In this document: in pieces, positions 1-7,250 of the stretch
How the letters are laid out: every line of letters begins with the position of its first letter
How positions within the stretch are numbered: the first letter of the stretch is position 1
Origin: Methanimicrococcus sp.
Lineage (GTDB): Archaea; Halobacteriota; Methanosarcinia; Methanosarcinales; Methanosarcinaceae
Direction: 5' to 3'
Length of the DNA stretch: 14,045 nucleotides
NCBI GenBank assembly: GCA_009783635.1
Contig: WRDC01000028.1
Coordinates: 1 to 14,045, forward strand
Notes under the pieces: generated by a model
Database searches by the model: none
Told to the model about the DNA's origin: nothing
The model's input: only the letters and a program-made list of their open reading frames with translations
Position numbers and translations under genes: made by a program

Positions 1-27
1 AAAACCCGCTTCGCCCCTTAATTCTGT

Positions 28-153
28 CAAAAAAGAAAGGGCAAAAAAGAAAGGGCAAAAAAGAAAGGGCAAAAAAGAAAGGGTAAAAAAGAAAGGACAA
101 AAAAGAAAGGACAAAAAAGAAAGGACAAAAAAGAAAAGGCAAAAAAAGAAAGG
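28..153. repeat. 14-bp tandem repeat, nine units
   Basis: Nine head-to-tail units of exactly 14 bp begin at 28, 42, 56, 70, 84, 98, 112, 126 and 140. The consensus is caaaaaagaaaggg; later units vary only in the last few bases or by a single A/G change, and none changes the length. Fourteen is not a multiple of three, so no frame is kept and the array is not coding. On the minus strand each unit is a pyrimidine run with a T6 tract, and the array sits just past the aminotransferase stop and a hairpin, so it may reinforce transcription termination there. That role is inference. Confidence 0.95.
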
Positions 154-154
154 C

Positions 155-181
155 CGAAAACAAAGCAACGCCTTGTTTTCG
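155..181 (-). terminator. Hairpin terminator after the aminotransferase
   Basis: CGAAAACAA (155-163) and TTGTTTTCG (173-181) form a perfect 9-bp stem with a 9-nt loop, starting 12 bases past the stop codon. Read in the gene's direction, the stem is followed by CCTTTCTTTTTTTG and then by the T-tract array. A stem followed by T tracts is consistent with a terminator. In archaea T tracts alone often suffice, so the hairpin may instead stabilise the 3' end. Confidence 0.6.
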
Positions 182-193
182 TGTTTTCAATTG

Positions 194-1399
194 TTACAGT
201 GTTTTTAAGAATTCATCAAATCTGTCCAACGCGATTTTAATATCGTCGCGGGACGTTGCGTAAGCGCATCTCAAATGTCCTTTTCCGGCTTCACCGAATG
301 CGGTTCCCGGAATTGTGATGACACGCTGGGAGGCGAAAAATTTGTCGGCAAACTCTTCGGAGGTGAGTCCCGTGGATTTGATGGAGGGGAAGGCATAGAA
401 CGCTCCTTTGGGGTCAAAACAATCAAGGCCGAGTTTGTTAAATCCGTCCGTAATCAAAATCCGGCGGCGGTTGAACTCTCTGACCATGGATTTCATTTCT
501 TCCTCACCGTTTTTGAGGGCTTCGAGACCGCCGATTTGAGAGGTGATCGGCGCGCACATCATGCAATACTGATGGATCAGCATCATGGCGGCAATCAATG
601 GGGCCGGCGCTAAAATGTAACCGAGGCGGAGGCCCGTCATGGCGTAAGATTTTGAAAAGCCGTTGAGGACGATCGTTCGTTCCTGCATACCTTCAATGAT
701 GGAAAACGGCGCGTGTTCGCCTTCATAGGTGAGACATTCGTAAACTTCATCCGATATAACGATCAAATCATGTTTCTCAATGATCGGCGCGATGGCTTCG
801 TAATCTTTGCGCGTCATAACGGCGCCGGTGGGATTATGCGGATAATTGATGATGACCGCTTTTGTTTTCGGCGTGATTTTCGCTTCCAGCTCTTCCGGTT
901 TGATTTTAAAGTCATCTTCCGCTCTTGTCGGAACAACAACGGGAACGCCGCCGCTGAGGACGATTTCGGGGATATAGGCAACATAAGTCGGCTGGACGAT
1001 TAAAATCTCGTCTCCCGGATTGATCACGCAGCGAATGGCAATATCCAGAGCTTCGCTGACGCCGGTTGTGACAAGGATTTCTGTGGCCGGATTGTAATCC
1101 AATCCGTATTCCCGCCTGTATTTTTTTGAAATCTCTTCACGGAGTTCGAGGATACCGAAGTTGGATGTATAGGAGGTTTCGCCTTTTTCCAAAGAATGAA
1201 TGCACATTTCGCGGATATGCCAGGGCGTGACAAAGTCCGGTTCGCCGACACCGAGCGAAATTACATCTTCGACGCCTGCCGCGATGTCGAAATATTTACG
1301 GATTCCTGACGGCGGTACATTTTTCATTTTACTTGTGATGTATTTTGAATAATCGAGTTGATCCACCTTTCTCGGGGATACTGTAGGTATTTCTGTCAT
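194..1399 (-). CDS. Class I/II PLP-dependent aminotransferase (alanine/aspartate type)
   Basis: A 401-residue fold-type I aminotransferase, the usual length. Visible hallmarks are the NYPHNP motif (N189) and D217 with Y220, which contact PLP; the Schiff-base lysine K250 in GFSKSYAMTGLRLGY; R258 nearby; and R377 in GHLRCAYA, the expected substrate-carboxylate arginine. It should move an amino group between an amino acid and a 2-oxo acid in the cytoplasm; the exact substrate cannot be read from sequence. The start codon lies 12 bases after the stop of the Lrp-type regulator, and its ribosome site (GAGGAG) begins right at that stop, so the two are one operon. Bacillus subtilis has a similar regulator-transaminase pair (alaR-alaT), which suggests alanine, but this is inference. 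Confidence 0.93.
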   Translation of the reverse strand: MTEIPTVSPRKVDQLDYSKYITSKMKNVPPSGIRKYFDIAAGVEDVISLGVGEPDFVTPWHIREMCIHSLEKGETSYTSNFGILELREEISKKYRREYGLDYNPATEILVTTGVSEALDIAIRCVINPGDEILIVQPTYVAYIPEIVLSGGVPVVVPTRAEDDFKIKPEELEAKITPKTKAVIINYPHNPTGAVMTRKDYEAIAPIIEKHDLIVISDEVYECLTYEGEHAPFSIIEGMQERTIVLNGFSKSYAMTGLRLGYILAPAPLIAAMMLIHQYCMMCAPITSQIGGLEALKNGEEEMKSMVREFNRRRILITDGFNKLGLDCFDPKGAFYAFPSIKSTGLTSEEFADKFFASQRVITIPGTAFGEAGKGHLRCAYATSRDDIKIALDRFDEFLKTL

Positions 1400-1411
1400 A
1401 ATAATCGCTCC

Positions 1412-1906
1412 TCACGGCGAAACTTGCTGTCTTTTAAATTCTTCGGGCTCTTCCATGATGACACCGTCTTCTTTGTATGTTTTCAAGATGAAGTGTGTCG
1501 ATGTGTTTTGGACTTGATCCAGCGTCGCTATTTTGTCCGCGACGAAAAACGCGACATCTTTCATGGATTTTCCCAAAACCATGAATTCCAGATCATAGTC
1601 TTCTCCCGAGAGAAGGCGAAGCGATTTGACTTCCGTGAATTTGCAAATGCGGTCGGCAAGTTTCTGATAGCCGTGGCCGCGTTCGAGCAATACCTTAATC
1701 TGGACAAACGCGTAAACATGCGGATCTTCGACTATATCCCAATTGATGATGGTTTTATAGCTCCGAATCACACCCGCCGCTTCCAGCGTCCGAATCATTT
1801 CTCGAACCTCAGCCGGCGGAATTCTGGTGAGTTCTGAAATTTCTTCGGGAGTTGCTTTCGCATTTTGTTCCAGAATTTCAAGAACGTCCTGTGTTTGTTT
1901 ATCCAT
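1412..1906 (-). CDS. Lrp/AsnC family transcriptional regulator
   Basis: 164 residues, typical of the family. Residues 1-50 form the winged helix-turn-helix (TPEEISELTRIPPAEVREMI is the HTH core). Residues 62-145 are the RAM/ACT effector domain, with the recognisable SGEDYDLEFMVLG segment followed by a helix and the strand THFILKTY. The last 20 residues are charged and probably disordered. The ribosome site TAGGAGT lies just upstream of the ATG. It is the first gene of the operon with the aminotransferase and probably senses an amino acid and controls its own operon. That control is inferred from family behaviour and gene order. Confidence 0.93.
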   Translation of the reverse strand: MDKQTQDVLEILEQNAKATPEEISELTRIPPAEVREMIRTLEAAGVIRSYKTIINWDIVEDPHVYAFVQIKVLLERGHGYQKLADRICKFTEVKSLRLLSGEDYDLEFMVLGKSMKDVAFFVADKIATLDQVQNTSTHFILKTYKEDGVIMEEPEEFKRQQVSP

Positions 1907-1929
1907 TTCTCTTGACTCCTATTGAGTAC

Positions 1930-1994
1930 TGCCGAAAATCAATGCCGCTCTCCGCAGAAACAATCGCGGGGAAATGGGACGGCAAAATTCGGCA
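1930..1994. promoter_or_regulatory. Separated inverted repeat in the lrp leader (possible operator)
   Basis: TGCCGAA at 1930-1936 is matched by TTCGGCA at 1988-1994, 51 bases apart, between the TATA box and the regulator's start. Lrp-type proteins often bind spaced half-sites and repress their own genes. Seven-base half-sites can occur by chance, so this is only a candidate. Confidence 0.25.
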
Positions 1995-2013
1995 TAAAAT
2001 AGAATAAATCATG

Positions 2014-2023
2014 CTATATAAAG
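2014..2023 (-). promoter_or_regulatory. TATA box for the Lrp-aminotransferase operon
   Basis: On the minus strand this reads CTTTATATAG, close to the archaeal TATA consensus. Transcription would start around 1990, giving a leader of about 80 bases before the regulator. No strong BRE is visible upstream. Confidence 0.6.
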
Positions 2024-2230
2024 GGAACGAACATAAAAAAAACAAGTGAAAAACAGGTGGCAGATTTATGATATATGCTTTTATGATAATGATTTCTGAG
2101 AATGATTGATGATAAAATCTTCGAGCGAGGGCGGCGCGAAGCGACAGACAAAAACGAAAACGGAGGAACGGTTCTTTGTTTTTTCACCGATTACATTCAC
2201 CAAATTCAAAAAAAAGCAGCCGCCTTCATC

Positions 2231-2323
2231 ATTTCGGTCAAACCTGAACGCCCATTTTCCCAAACCCTGAAAAACAAACTCATGAAAAAAACGGCGTTCA
2301 TTTTTTATCAATTTTTTTGAAAA
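2231..2323 (+). repeat. Dispersed stem-loop repeat, copy A (orphan)
   Basis: TGAACGCC (2245-2252) pairs with GGCGTTCA (2293-2300), and partly complementary C/T- and A-rich segments extend the arms inward. T-rich tracts follow (2301-2318). The element, including the flank ttcggtcaaacct, closely matches the reverse complement of 4628-4732 and less closely 4477-4570. Unlike those copies, it does not follow the 3' end of any gene I can identify. It may be the terminator of a lost gene or a mobile palindromic element. Confidence 0.75.
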
Positions 2324-2771
2324 CGCAACAGAAGTATTTTTCAACTCCAATGAACCAAAAATGCCATTGCCGATGTCTTATTCCTTTTTCCGTCTCTTTT
2401 GCAGGCGGCTCACTTTTGGCTGCGGTCATCGTTTTTTTGAAGATTGAGATTTTTTGACCGGAATTTTTGATTCCATTTTCTTTAAAATATATTTTTAGCG
2501 AGTTTTATTCAACATTTTCATCATTTTTATTATATAGGACAAATATGAATAATATAATAGAAGATATATCTGTACTATATTATATATACTCCATCTGATA
2601 TAACTAAAATGACATATAATTATGTAATGGTACTTAATGTTAAAAACGGCCCATTTGACAACAGCAGAGCAGCGACATGAAACACAAAAAAATAATGGAA
2701 TATAGTCATATTCAGTATTAAATGCCACTACAATACCTATACGTAATTAATGAAAAATCAAGTATGGAACC

Positions 2772-2780
2772 TTTATTTAA
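2772..2780 (+). promoter_or_regulatory. Candidate TATA box for the surface protein gene
   Basis: TTTATTTAA lies about 110 bases before the start codon, so transcription would begin near 2805 with a leader of about 80 bases. The surrounding DNA is so AT-rich that other positions are possible. Confidence 0.3.
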
Positions 2781-2887
2781 CTATCATATTCCGGACTTGT
2801 CCCTTAATGAAATTAATAATAAAAACGATGTTTGACAATGGTAAATCAATAACATGAGACATTAAAAAAATTTAACGGAGTTTTAGA

Positions 2888-4465
2888 ATGAATACGAAAA
2901 TAATGAATCGATTGAATTCAAAGAAAACATTGCCGTTTATCATAGCAGTCGCGCTGACACTGACACTATTTGTGGGTTTAATGGCACCGGCCGGCGCTGC
3001 GACGGTCACCACCCAATTGAATTTTAGTACGAATCCGGCTGATGATTCCGGTGACGGCTGGACGTGGGTGCAAGGTACAAAAACTCTCACCTTAAATAAT
3101 CTGGATCAGGTCTATGACGGTAGCAGCGGTTGCGCCACTAGACCTGCGATTCATCTTCCCGCTGATTCTACCCTTCGACTCACCGGAAACAGCAGTGTCA
3201 ACAATACCAACGGTACCGGTATTAATGCTTCAGGAAACCTGACAATTGAAGGAAACGGAAGGGTATCTATTACTGCCCTTAACCCCAACGGAGCGTCACG
3301 CGGAATAAGGGCATTGGATTCTGTCACAATCAACAGTACGGTATCTATTATTTCCCGCAATAACGGAATAGAGGCAGCGAATTCTGTCACAATTGACGGC
3401 GGTACGGTAACAATTAATTCCACTTATTATTGCGGAATAGATGCGGGTGACGTCACAATCAATGGCGGTACGGTATCTATCATGTCCTACGATGAAGGAA
3501 TATATGCAGACGATGGTCCTGTCACAATCAACGGCGGTACGGTAACGATTGATGCCCCGGGTGACGTCGGAATATATACAAACGACGATTCTGTCATAAT
3601 CAACAGCGGTACGGTATCTATTACTTCTTACTACGAAGGAATAGAGGCAGACGAAGATGTCATAATCAGTGGCGGTACGGTAACGATTAATTCCACTAAT
3701 GACGCCGGAATAGATGCTGCAGACAACGTCATAATCAGCAACGGTACGGTATCTATTACTTCTCACTACGAAGGAATATGTGCAGACAACGTCATAATCA
3801 GCGGCGGTACGGTAACGATTAATTCCGAGAATGAAGGAATATATGCATATGACGTCACAATCAGCGGCGGCATGATATCTATTATTACTTCTTACTACGA
3901 AGGAATAGGGGCGGACAACGTCACAATCACCGGCGGCAGCGGCCTGATTAAAACATCACGCACAAGCGACGGTATTTGGGCTGTCATGTGCTCCGACAAT
4001 CTTGATGTTGACGACAGCATCCCAGTCAAAGGCTGGAGCGGCACAGGCTATACGGTACCGGTTTTCGTCGATTTTGTGTACAGTGACAACTATGGCGACG
4101 ACTACGAAACATTTGTCTCATACGGTGGCACACCGATGAAGAACATATGGTTCGGCGACGGTGCCCCAAGCGGCGGCGGTGGCGGTGGTAGCAGTACCGG
4201 TCAAGCCACGATTGTAGAAGGAAACAAGCCGGCAAATACACAACCGACACAACCTGTAACTCCTCAACCCGAGACTCCTCAACCCGAGACTCCTCAACCG
4301 GAGACGAACAACCGTAACACAGATACAGAACAGACAACTGACGACAACTCTCAAAACTCGGACACCGGAGGCAGCAACAGTATGCTAATATTGGGTTTGC
4401 TTCTGTTAGCAGTGCTCATACTGGCCGCCGGCTTTTTCCTGTATTCAAAATACGGTAAGAAGTAA
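2888..4465 (+). CDS. Secreted carbohydrate-binding-type beta-helix surface protein
   Basis: 525 residues. Residues 1-37 are a signal peptide (basic start, hydrophobic 16-33, APAGA cleavage region). Residues 55-130 resemble the DUF4353 carbohydrate-binding module: GWTWVQGTKTLTLNNL, then PAIHLPADSTLRLTG and a GIxASGNLTIEGNG turn. Residues 145-352 are ten coils of 21-24 residues, consistent with a right-handed beta-solenoid. A Gly/Ser stretch (429-436) and a Pro/Glu/Thr linker (452-473) lead to one membrane helix (about 498-519) and the basic end KYGKK, so the protein should be anchored outside the cell. GGAG lies seven bases before the ATG. A stem-loop terminator follows. The function is probably cell-surface recognition or adhesion; the ligand is unknown. 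Confidence 0.85.
   Translation: MNTKIMNRLNSKKTLPFIIAVALTLTLFVGLMAPAGAATVTTQLNFSTNPADDSGDGWTWVQGTKTLTLNNLDQVYDGSSGCATRPAIHLPADSTLRLTGNSSVNNTNGTGINASGNLTIEGNGRVSITALNPNGASRGIRALDSVTINSTVSIISRNNGIEAANSVTIDGGTVTINSTYYCGIDAGDVTINGGTVSIMSYDEGIYADDGPVTINGGTVTIDAPGDVGIYTNDDSVIINSGTVSITSYYEGIEADEDVIISGGTVTINSTNDAGIDAADNVIISNGTVSITSHYEGICADNVIISGGTVTINSENEGIYAYDVTISGGMISIITSYYEGIGADNVTITGGSGLIKTSRTSDGIWAVMCSDNLDVDDSIPVKGWSGTGYTVPVFVDFVYSDNYGDDYETFVSYGGTPMKNIWFGDGAPSGGGGGGSSTGQATIVEGNKPANTQPTQPVTPQPETPQPETPQPETNNRNTDTEQTTDDNSQNSDTGGSNSMLILGLLLLAVLILAAGFFLYSKYGKK
3320..3943 (+). repeat. Ten-coil coding repeat with alternating two-coil unit
   Basis: The encoded coils alternate strictly through the array. 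Odd coils carry VSI or ISI then S..EGI-like turns; even coils carry VTI followed by N/D and small residues. At DNA level the two types read ggtatctatta and ggtaacgatta. The ancestral unit is therefore a two-coil block of about 44 residues (about 132 bp). The last coil departs from the pattern (SGLI). Confidence 0.85.
4259..4303 (+). repeat. 15-bp coding repeat, three units (TPQPE linker)
   Basis: The unit actcctcaacccgag occurs three times in a row, the third with one base change (accggag). It encodes three TPQPE units in the stalk between the solenoid and the membrane helix. Length change by slippage would alter the stalk length without a frameshift. Confidence 0.9.
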
Positions 4466-4476
4466 TTTGTCGATTT

Positions 4477-4570
4477 GATTCAAAACCCGAACGCTCCTTT
4501 TCCAAAACTTGAAAAACAAATTTGGGAAAAAGAGGCGTTCACTTTTTTTATTATTTTGAAAAACAAAACC
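4477..4570 (+). terminator. Dispersed stem-loop repeat, copy B; terminator of the surface protein gene
   Basis: GAACGCTCCTTTTCCAAA (4489-4506) pairs with the segment 4521-4540 (TTTGGGAAAAAGAGGCGTTC) with few mismatches, leaving a 14-nt loop. A T7 run follows at 4543-4549. It starts 24 bases after the stop codon. The sequence is related to copies A and C, including the shared GAAAAACAAA loop. Confidence 0.75.
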
Positions 4571-4627
4571 GGCTGTCAGAGATAAGAAATCAGAGATAAG
4601 AGACGGGCGATTTAAGACGAATGAAAT

Positions 4628-4732
4628 TACATTTTTTCAAAAAAGTTGAGAAAAATGAACGCCCTTTTTTTCATGAATTTGTTTTTGGGGTTTGGGAAAA
4701 TCGGGCGTTAGGTTTGACCGAAAATGAGACTG
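4628..4732 (-). terminator. Dispersed stem-loop repeat, copy C; terminator of the methyltransferase gene
   Basis: On the minus strand AACGCCC (4709-4703) and GGGCGTT (4664-4658) form the stem base, extended inward by TTTTCCC against complementary A/G tracts. The T-rich tail lies at 4656-4630. It begins about 20 bases past the methyltransferase stop. It matches copy A over nearly its whole length, in inverted orientation. Confidence 0.75.
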
Positions 4733-4748
4733 GCGCCTGTATTTGATT

Positions 4749-5825
4749 TTACTTTCGGGCGAAATAAATCCATTCATCATAATAAGTCATATCATCACGG
4801 TTATCAATAATTTCACCGGCAACACCCTTTGATTTTAAATAATCGGAGACCCAAACAGCTTCATGTTCGGCCTGCAGCGTCAGCAGCAAAAATCCGCCGG
4901 GTTTGAGCATTTTCAAGGCTTCGCCGGCAATTGAAAACCAAAGATTTTTATTGAATTCATAAATTGTGCCGATCATAAAACCGATAACAGTGTCAAACAT
5001 TTCAGTATCCAGATTTCGGGAGAGCGTTGTTGCGTCCATAATGATTGTTTTTTCCGGCTTCAAGACGTTGTGCGCCAAGCCGATACATATGTCTTCGGCA
5101 TTGATGTCCACAGAGAGCGGAACAATCTCTTCTTCGTACAATCCCAGTGTCGACATACCGTTGCCGCAGCAGATTTCAAGAATTTTGAGCCCGGGGGCCA
5201 AAAACGCTCTTCCGCTTTCTTTCACTGCCGGCAACCCGCGTACTTTGCGAAGGGTCACCGCCGCTTTTTGAACGCGGCTTTCGGAATAAACGGATTCATA
5301 AGAAGGCGGCAACGCGCCGGATTCCCGGAAAAAAGCGAGCGCTGTTTTAGAATAATACTCAATGACATCATCAATCAGCTCTTTTTCCGAGACTTGAAGC
5401 TGATGCGCAGGTGTGCCGCCCGCAGACGGCAGGGCAGCCATTTCCAAAAGGACGGAACGAAATTCGCGTTTCGTATCGGCGTCCGAAACGGCAGGCGTGA
5501 ATACAAGACAATTGCCCGTATCATTGCATACGGCATTTCCGCCCGGCTGCCGTTCCACCAGAACAAAACCCGTAATAACCTCCCCTTCCGTCATAGAAGG
5601 AGGTGTCTCCGGCCGTTTCTCAAAATGTGCCGGCCCGCCATCTGTCAATAAAACCGTTTCAATATCAAACATACCGGCTTTCTTCATTTCGGCCAGCTCG
5701 CGAAGCTGTTCCATTCCGGCAAAAAGAAACCTTTGGCTTTGGAAATTCTCTTCCGTCAAATAAAAGCCGGCGTCGATTCCGAGTTTTTCAGAAAAAAGAC
5801 GTGAGAGGTGAGTCATTCCCGTCAA
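4749..5825 (-). CDS. Class I SAM-dependent methyltransferase with an uncharacterised N-terminal domain
   Basis: 358 residues from a TTG start. The C-terminal part (about 205-358) is a Rossmann-fold methyltransferase: motif I ILEICCGNGMS (215-225), acidic D240 ending strand 2, IMDATTL (262-268), FDTVIGFMIG (277-286) and KMLKPGGFLLLTLQ (305-318). Residues 1-200 match no family I recognise; they include a short Pro-rich stretch (72-77) and likely helices at 147-168. The TTG is preferred because AAGGAGG lies eight bases before it; the ATG three codons later (5816) is too far from that site. The gene starts 41 bases after rfcS and is probably co-transcribed with it. The substrate is unknown. Confidence 0.85.
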   Translation of the reverse strand: MTGMTHLSRLFSEKLGIDAGFYLTEENFQSQRFLFAGMEQLRELAEMKKAGMFDIETVLLTDGGPAHFEKRPETPPSMTEGEVITGFVLVERQPGGNAVCNDTGNCLVFTPAVSDADTKREFRSVLLEMAALPSAGGTPAHQLQVSEKELIDDVIEYYSKTALAFFRESGALPPSYESVYSESRVQKAAVTLRKVRGLPAVKESGRAFLAPGLKILEICCGNGMSTLGLYEEEIVPLSVDINAEDICIGLAHNVLKPEKTIIMDATTLSRNLDTEMFDTVIGFMIGTIYEFNKNLWFSIAGEALKMLKPGGFLLLTLQAEHEAVWVSDYLKSKGVAGEIIDNRDDMTYYDEWIYFARK

Positions 5826-5833
5826 AGACGCAG

Positions 5834-5840
5834 CCTCCTT
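5834..5840 (-). promoter_or_regulatory. Ribosome binding site that selects a TTG start
   Basis: AAGGAGG on the minus strand, eight bases before the TTG at 5825 of the methyltransferase and seventeen before the in-frame ATG at 5816. The spacing favours TTG. Confidence 0.7.
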
Positions 5841-5866
5841 AAAAAAACCATTTTTACCCCGGCCCG

Positions 5867-6832
5867 TTATGTATTTGTTTTCCGAAGCAGGGCAAAGTGG
5901 GCGACCAAGGCTTCCAGTTGGATTTTTTCATTCGCGCCTTCGGAGATTCTAAAGTCCGCTTCGCCGACCGCGTCAATTAAGAGGATCATTTCACTGTCGG
6001 ATAAATCTTCGACTTTGAAGAGGGCACGGTAAATTTGGTTTAAAACATCATCCGCCGACAAGCCCTGATCAAAAACCAGCGTATTCAGTTTGTCGCGCGC
6101 TTCTTTGAACTGTCCCGACAGTGCCGTGTGAATCAAATCTAAAACGTCTTCCGGACGGGCCGTGGCCGTAATTTTGTAGACGGTTTCTTCGTCAATGCCT
6201 TTTTGAATGAAAGCGGCCGCCTGCAAAGAATTGACAGCCTTTCTCATGTCGCCGCCCGCAACGTAAACCAGCGCTTTGACGCCGCCGTCGGTGATTGTCA
6301 GCCCTTCCTGTCCGGAAATGTGGCGGATGCGCTTTGCGATGGCTTCATCCGTCAGGCTTTTGAAGCGGTAGACTGCGCAGCGGGACTGGATCGGTTCGAT
6401 GATTTTTGAAGAATAATTGCATGAGAGGATGAAACGGCAATTTCCGCTGTATTTTTCCATCGTTCGGCGCAGCGCCGACTGGGCGTCGTTTGTCAACGCG
6501 TCGGCTTCGTCCAAAAAGATAATTTTAAAAGAGGCGCCGCCGATAGGGGCGGTCTTTGCGAAAGTTTTGATTTTATTTCGGACGATATCAATACCGCGTT
6601 CATCGGAAGCGTTGAGTTCCGTGAAATTTTCATTCCAGCCGTCTCCGAACATTTCACGGGCAATAGATACGGCGGATGCCGTTTTGCCGACGCCGGGCGG
6701 ACCTGTAAACAAAAGGTGAGGCAAATTGCGGGAGCTGACGTACGATTTTAAACGCTCGACCGTCTCCTCCTGACCGAAAACATCGTCCAGCTTCATCGGG
6801 CGGTATTTTTCAACCCATATTTCTTCTCTCAT
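5867..6832 (-). CDS. rfcS: Replication factor C small subunit (clamp loader ATPase)
   Basis: 321 residues from the ATG at 6832. RfcS with the large subunit opens the PCNA sliding clamp and loads it on DNA. Visible motifs are the N-terminal EEIWVEKYRP box, Walker A GPPGVGKT (about 44-51), Walker B IIFLDEAD (about 104-111), sensor 1 LSCNYS (about 137-142), the SRC arginine-finger motif in IQSRC (about 148-152) and sensor 2 GGDMRKAVNSLQ. The remainder is the C-terminal oligomerisation domain. Another ATG two codons earlier (6838) sits only one base after AGGAA; the later ATG has proper spacing and gives the usual family start, so I prefer it. First gene of an operon with the methyltransferase. 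No intein interrupts the ATPase motifs. Confidence 0.97.
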   Translation of the reverse strand: MREEIWVEKYRPMKLDDVFGQEETVERLKSYVSSRNLPHLLFTGPPGVGKTASAVSIAREMFGDGWNENFTELNASDERGIDIVRNKIKTFAKTAPIGGASFKIIFLDEADALTNDAQSALRRTMEKYSGNCRFILSCNYSSKIIEPIQSRCAVYRFKSLTDEAIAKRIRHISGQEGLTITDGGVKALVYVAGGDMRKAVNSLQAAAFIQKGIDEETVYKITATARPEDVLDLIHTALSGQFKEARDKLNTLVFDQGLSADDVLNQIYRALFKVEDLSDSEMILLIDAVGEADFRISEGANEKIQLEALVAHFALLRKTNT

Positions 6833-7089
6833 ATTCATTTCCTAAGCTGATCAATCAATTTACGGGATTGAATAGGGGGAAATCTTATTAATTTGTTTCT
6901 CAAAAATTACGGCCTTCGCCTTCGGCGACGGTTTCAATTATTTCAATTGGCGGGGAAAGGAGGTTGGTGTTTTTGGGACCGTTCCGCCCGTCTGCTTCAA
7001 ATTTATTAGTCCATTGTCGAAAATTCAGCTTATTTTTTCGACAAATTCTTGAGACTGTGCTTGAAAAAAATGATAAAATCACTAAAGTA

Positions 7090-7098
7090 TTTATAAAA
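7090..7098 (+). promoter_or_regulatory. Candidate TATA box for dacZ
   Basis: TTTATAAAA would give a start near 7120 and a leader of about 160 bases. A second candidate, AAATATAAA at 7161-7169, would give a leader of about 90 bases. Either way the hairpin at 7207-7250 would be in the transcript. Confidence 0.4.
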
Positions 7099-7206
7099 GA
7101 AAACCGCTTCTAAAATATAAGGTATTTTTTATTTTGAACGGGATTATTATTTCAGTTTCAAAATATAAACATGACAGATTCATGTTCAAAAACTTTTGTC
7201 AATTTT

Positions 7207-7250
7207 AAAAACCGCTTTTAAAAACAAAAATCGAGCATCCGGCGGTTTTT
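7207..7250 (+). promoter_or_regulatory. Leader hairpin before dacZ (possible attenuator)
   Basis: AAAAACCGC (7207-7215) pairs perfectly with GCGGTTTTT (7242-7250), leaving a 26-nt loop. The descending arm ends in T5 and the SD-like GGAAGGAGG follows immediately (7252-7260). A stem ending in T's just before a gene could act as a terminator/attenuator or modulate ribosome access. No sensing domain is recognised. Confidence 0.4.

Larger units (their letters stand above)
1907..2887. other. Long AT-rich intergenic region between lrp and the surface protein gene
   Basis: About 980 bases without a supportable gene. It holds the lrp promoter near 2018, one copy of the dispersed stem-loop repeat at 2231-2323, and from about 2480 to 2880 a very AT-rich stretch with many TATA-like words (for example near 2530-2600). 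Short open frames occur on both strands, but they lack ribosome sites and have the skewed Phe/Tyr/Ile/Lys composition expected of AT-rich non-coding DNA. Confidence 0.7.

Noticed and set aside
28..153. CRISPR array
   Set aside because: Units are 14 bp, directly adjacent and without spacers. No cas gene is present.
2081..2350. Overlapping open frames on both strands around stem-loop copy A
   Set aside because: Both run through the palindromic repeat, which explains the openness on each strand. Neither has start signals.
2495..2728. 77-codon minus-strand open frame in the AT-rich gap
   Set aside because: No ribosome site, Tyr/Ile-rich composition expected of AT-rich DNA, and no recognisable domain.
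3296..3766. Repetitive open frame on the minus strand (NRYRTA-type repeats)
   Set aside because: It is the antisense shadow of the solenoid repeat, with no promoter or ribosome site. The plus strand has a signal peptide, recognisable domains and a terminator.
6900..7082. 60-codon minus-strand open frame upstream of rfcS
   Set aside because: It ends in a protein-like IEIIETVAEGEGRNF, but there is no ribosome site and the N-terminal part looks random. Kept only as part of the intergenic note.
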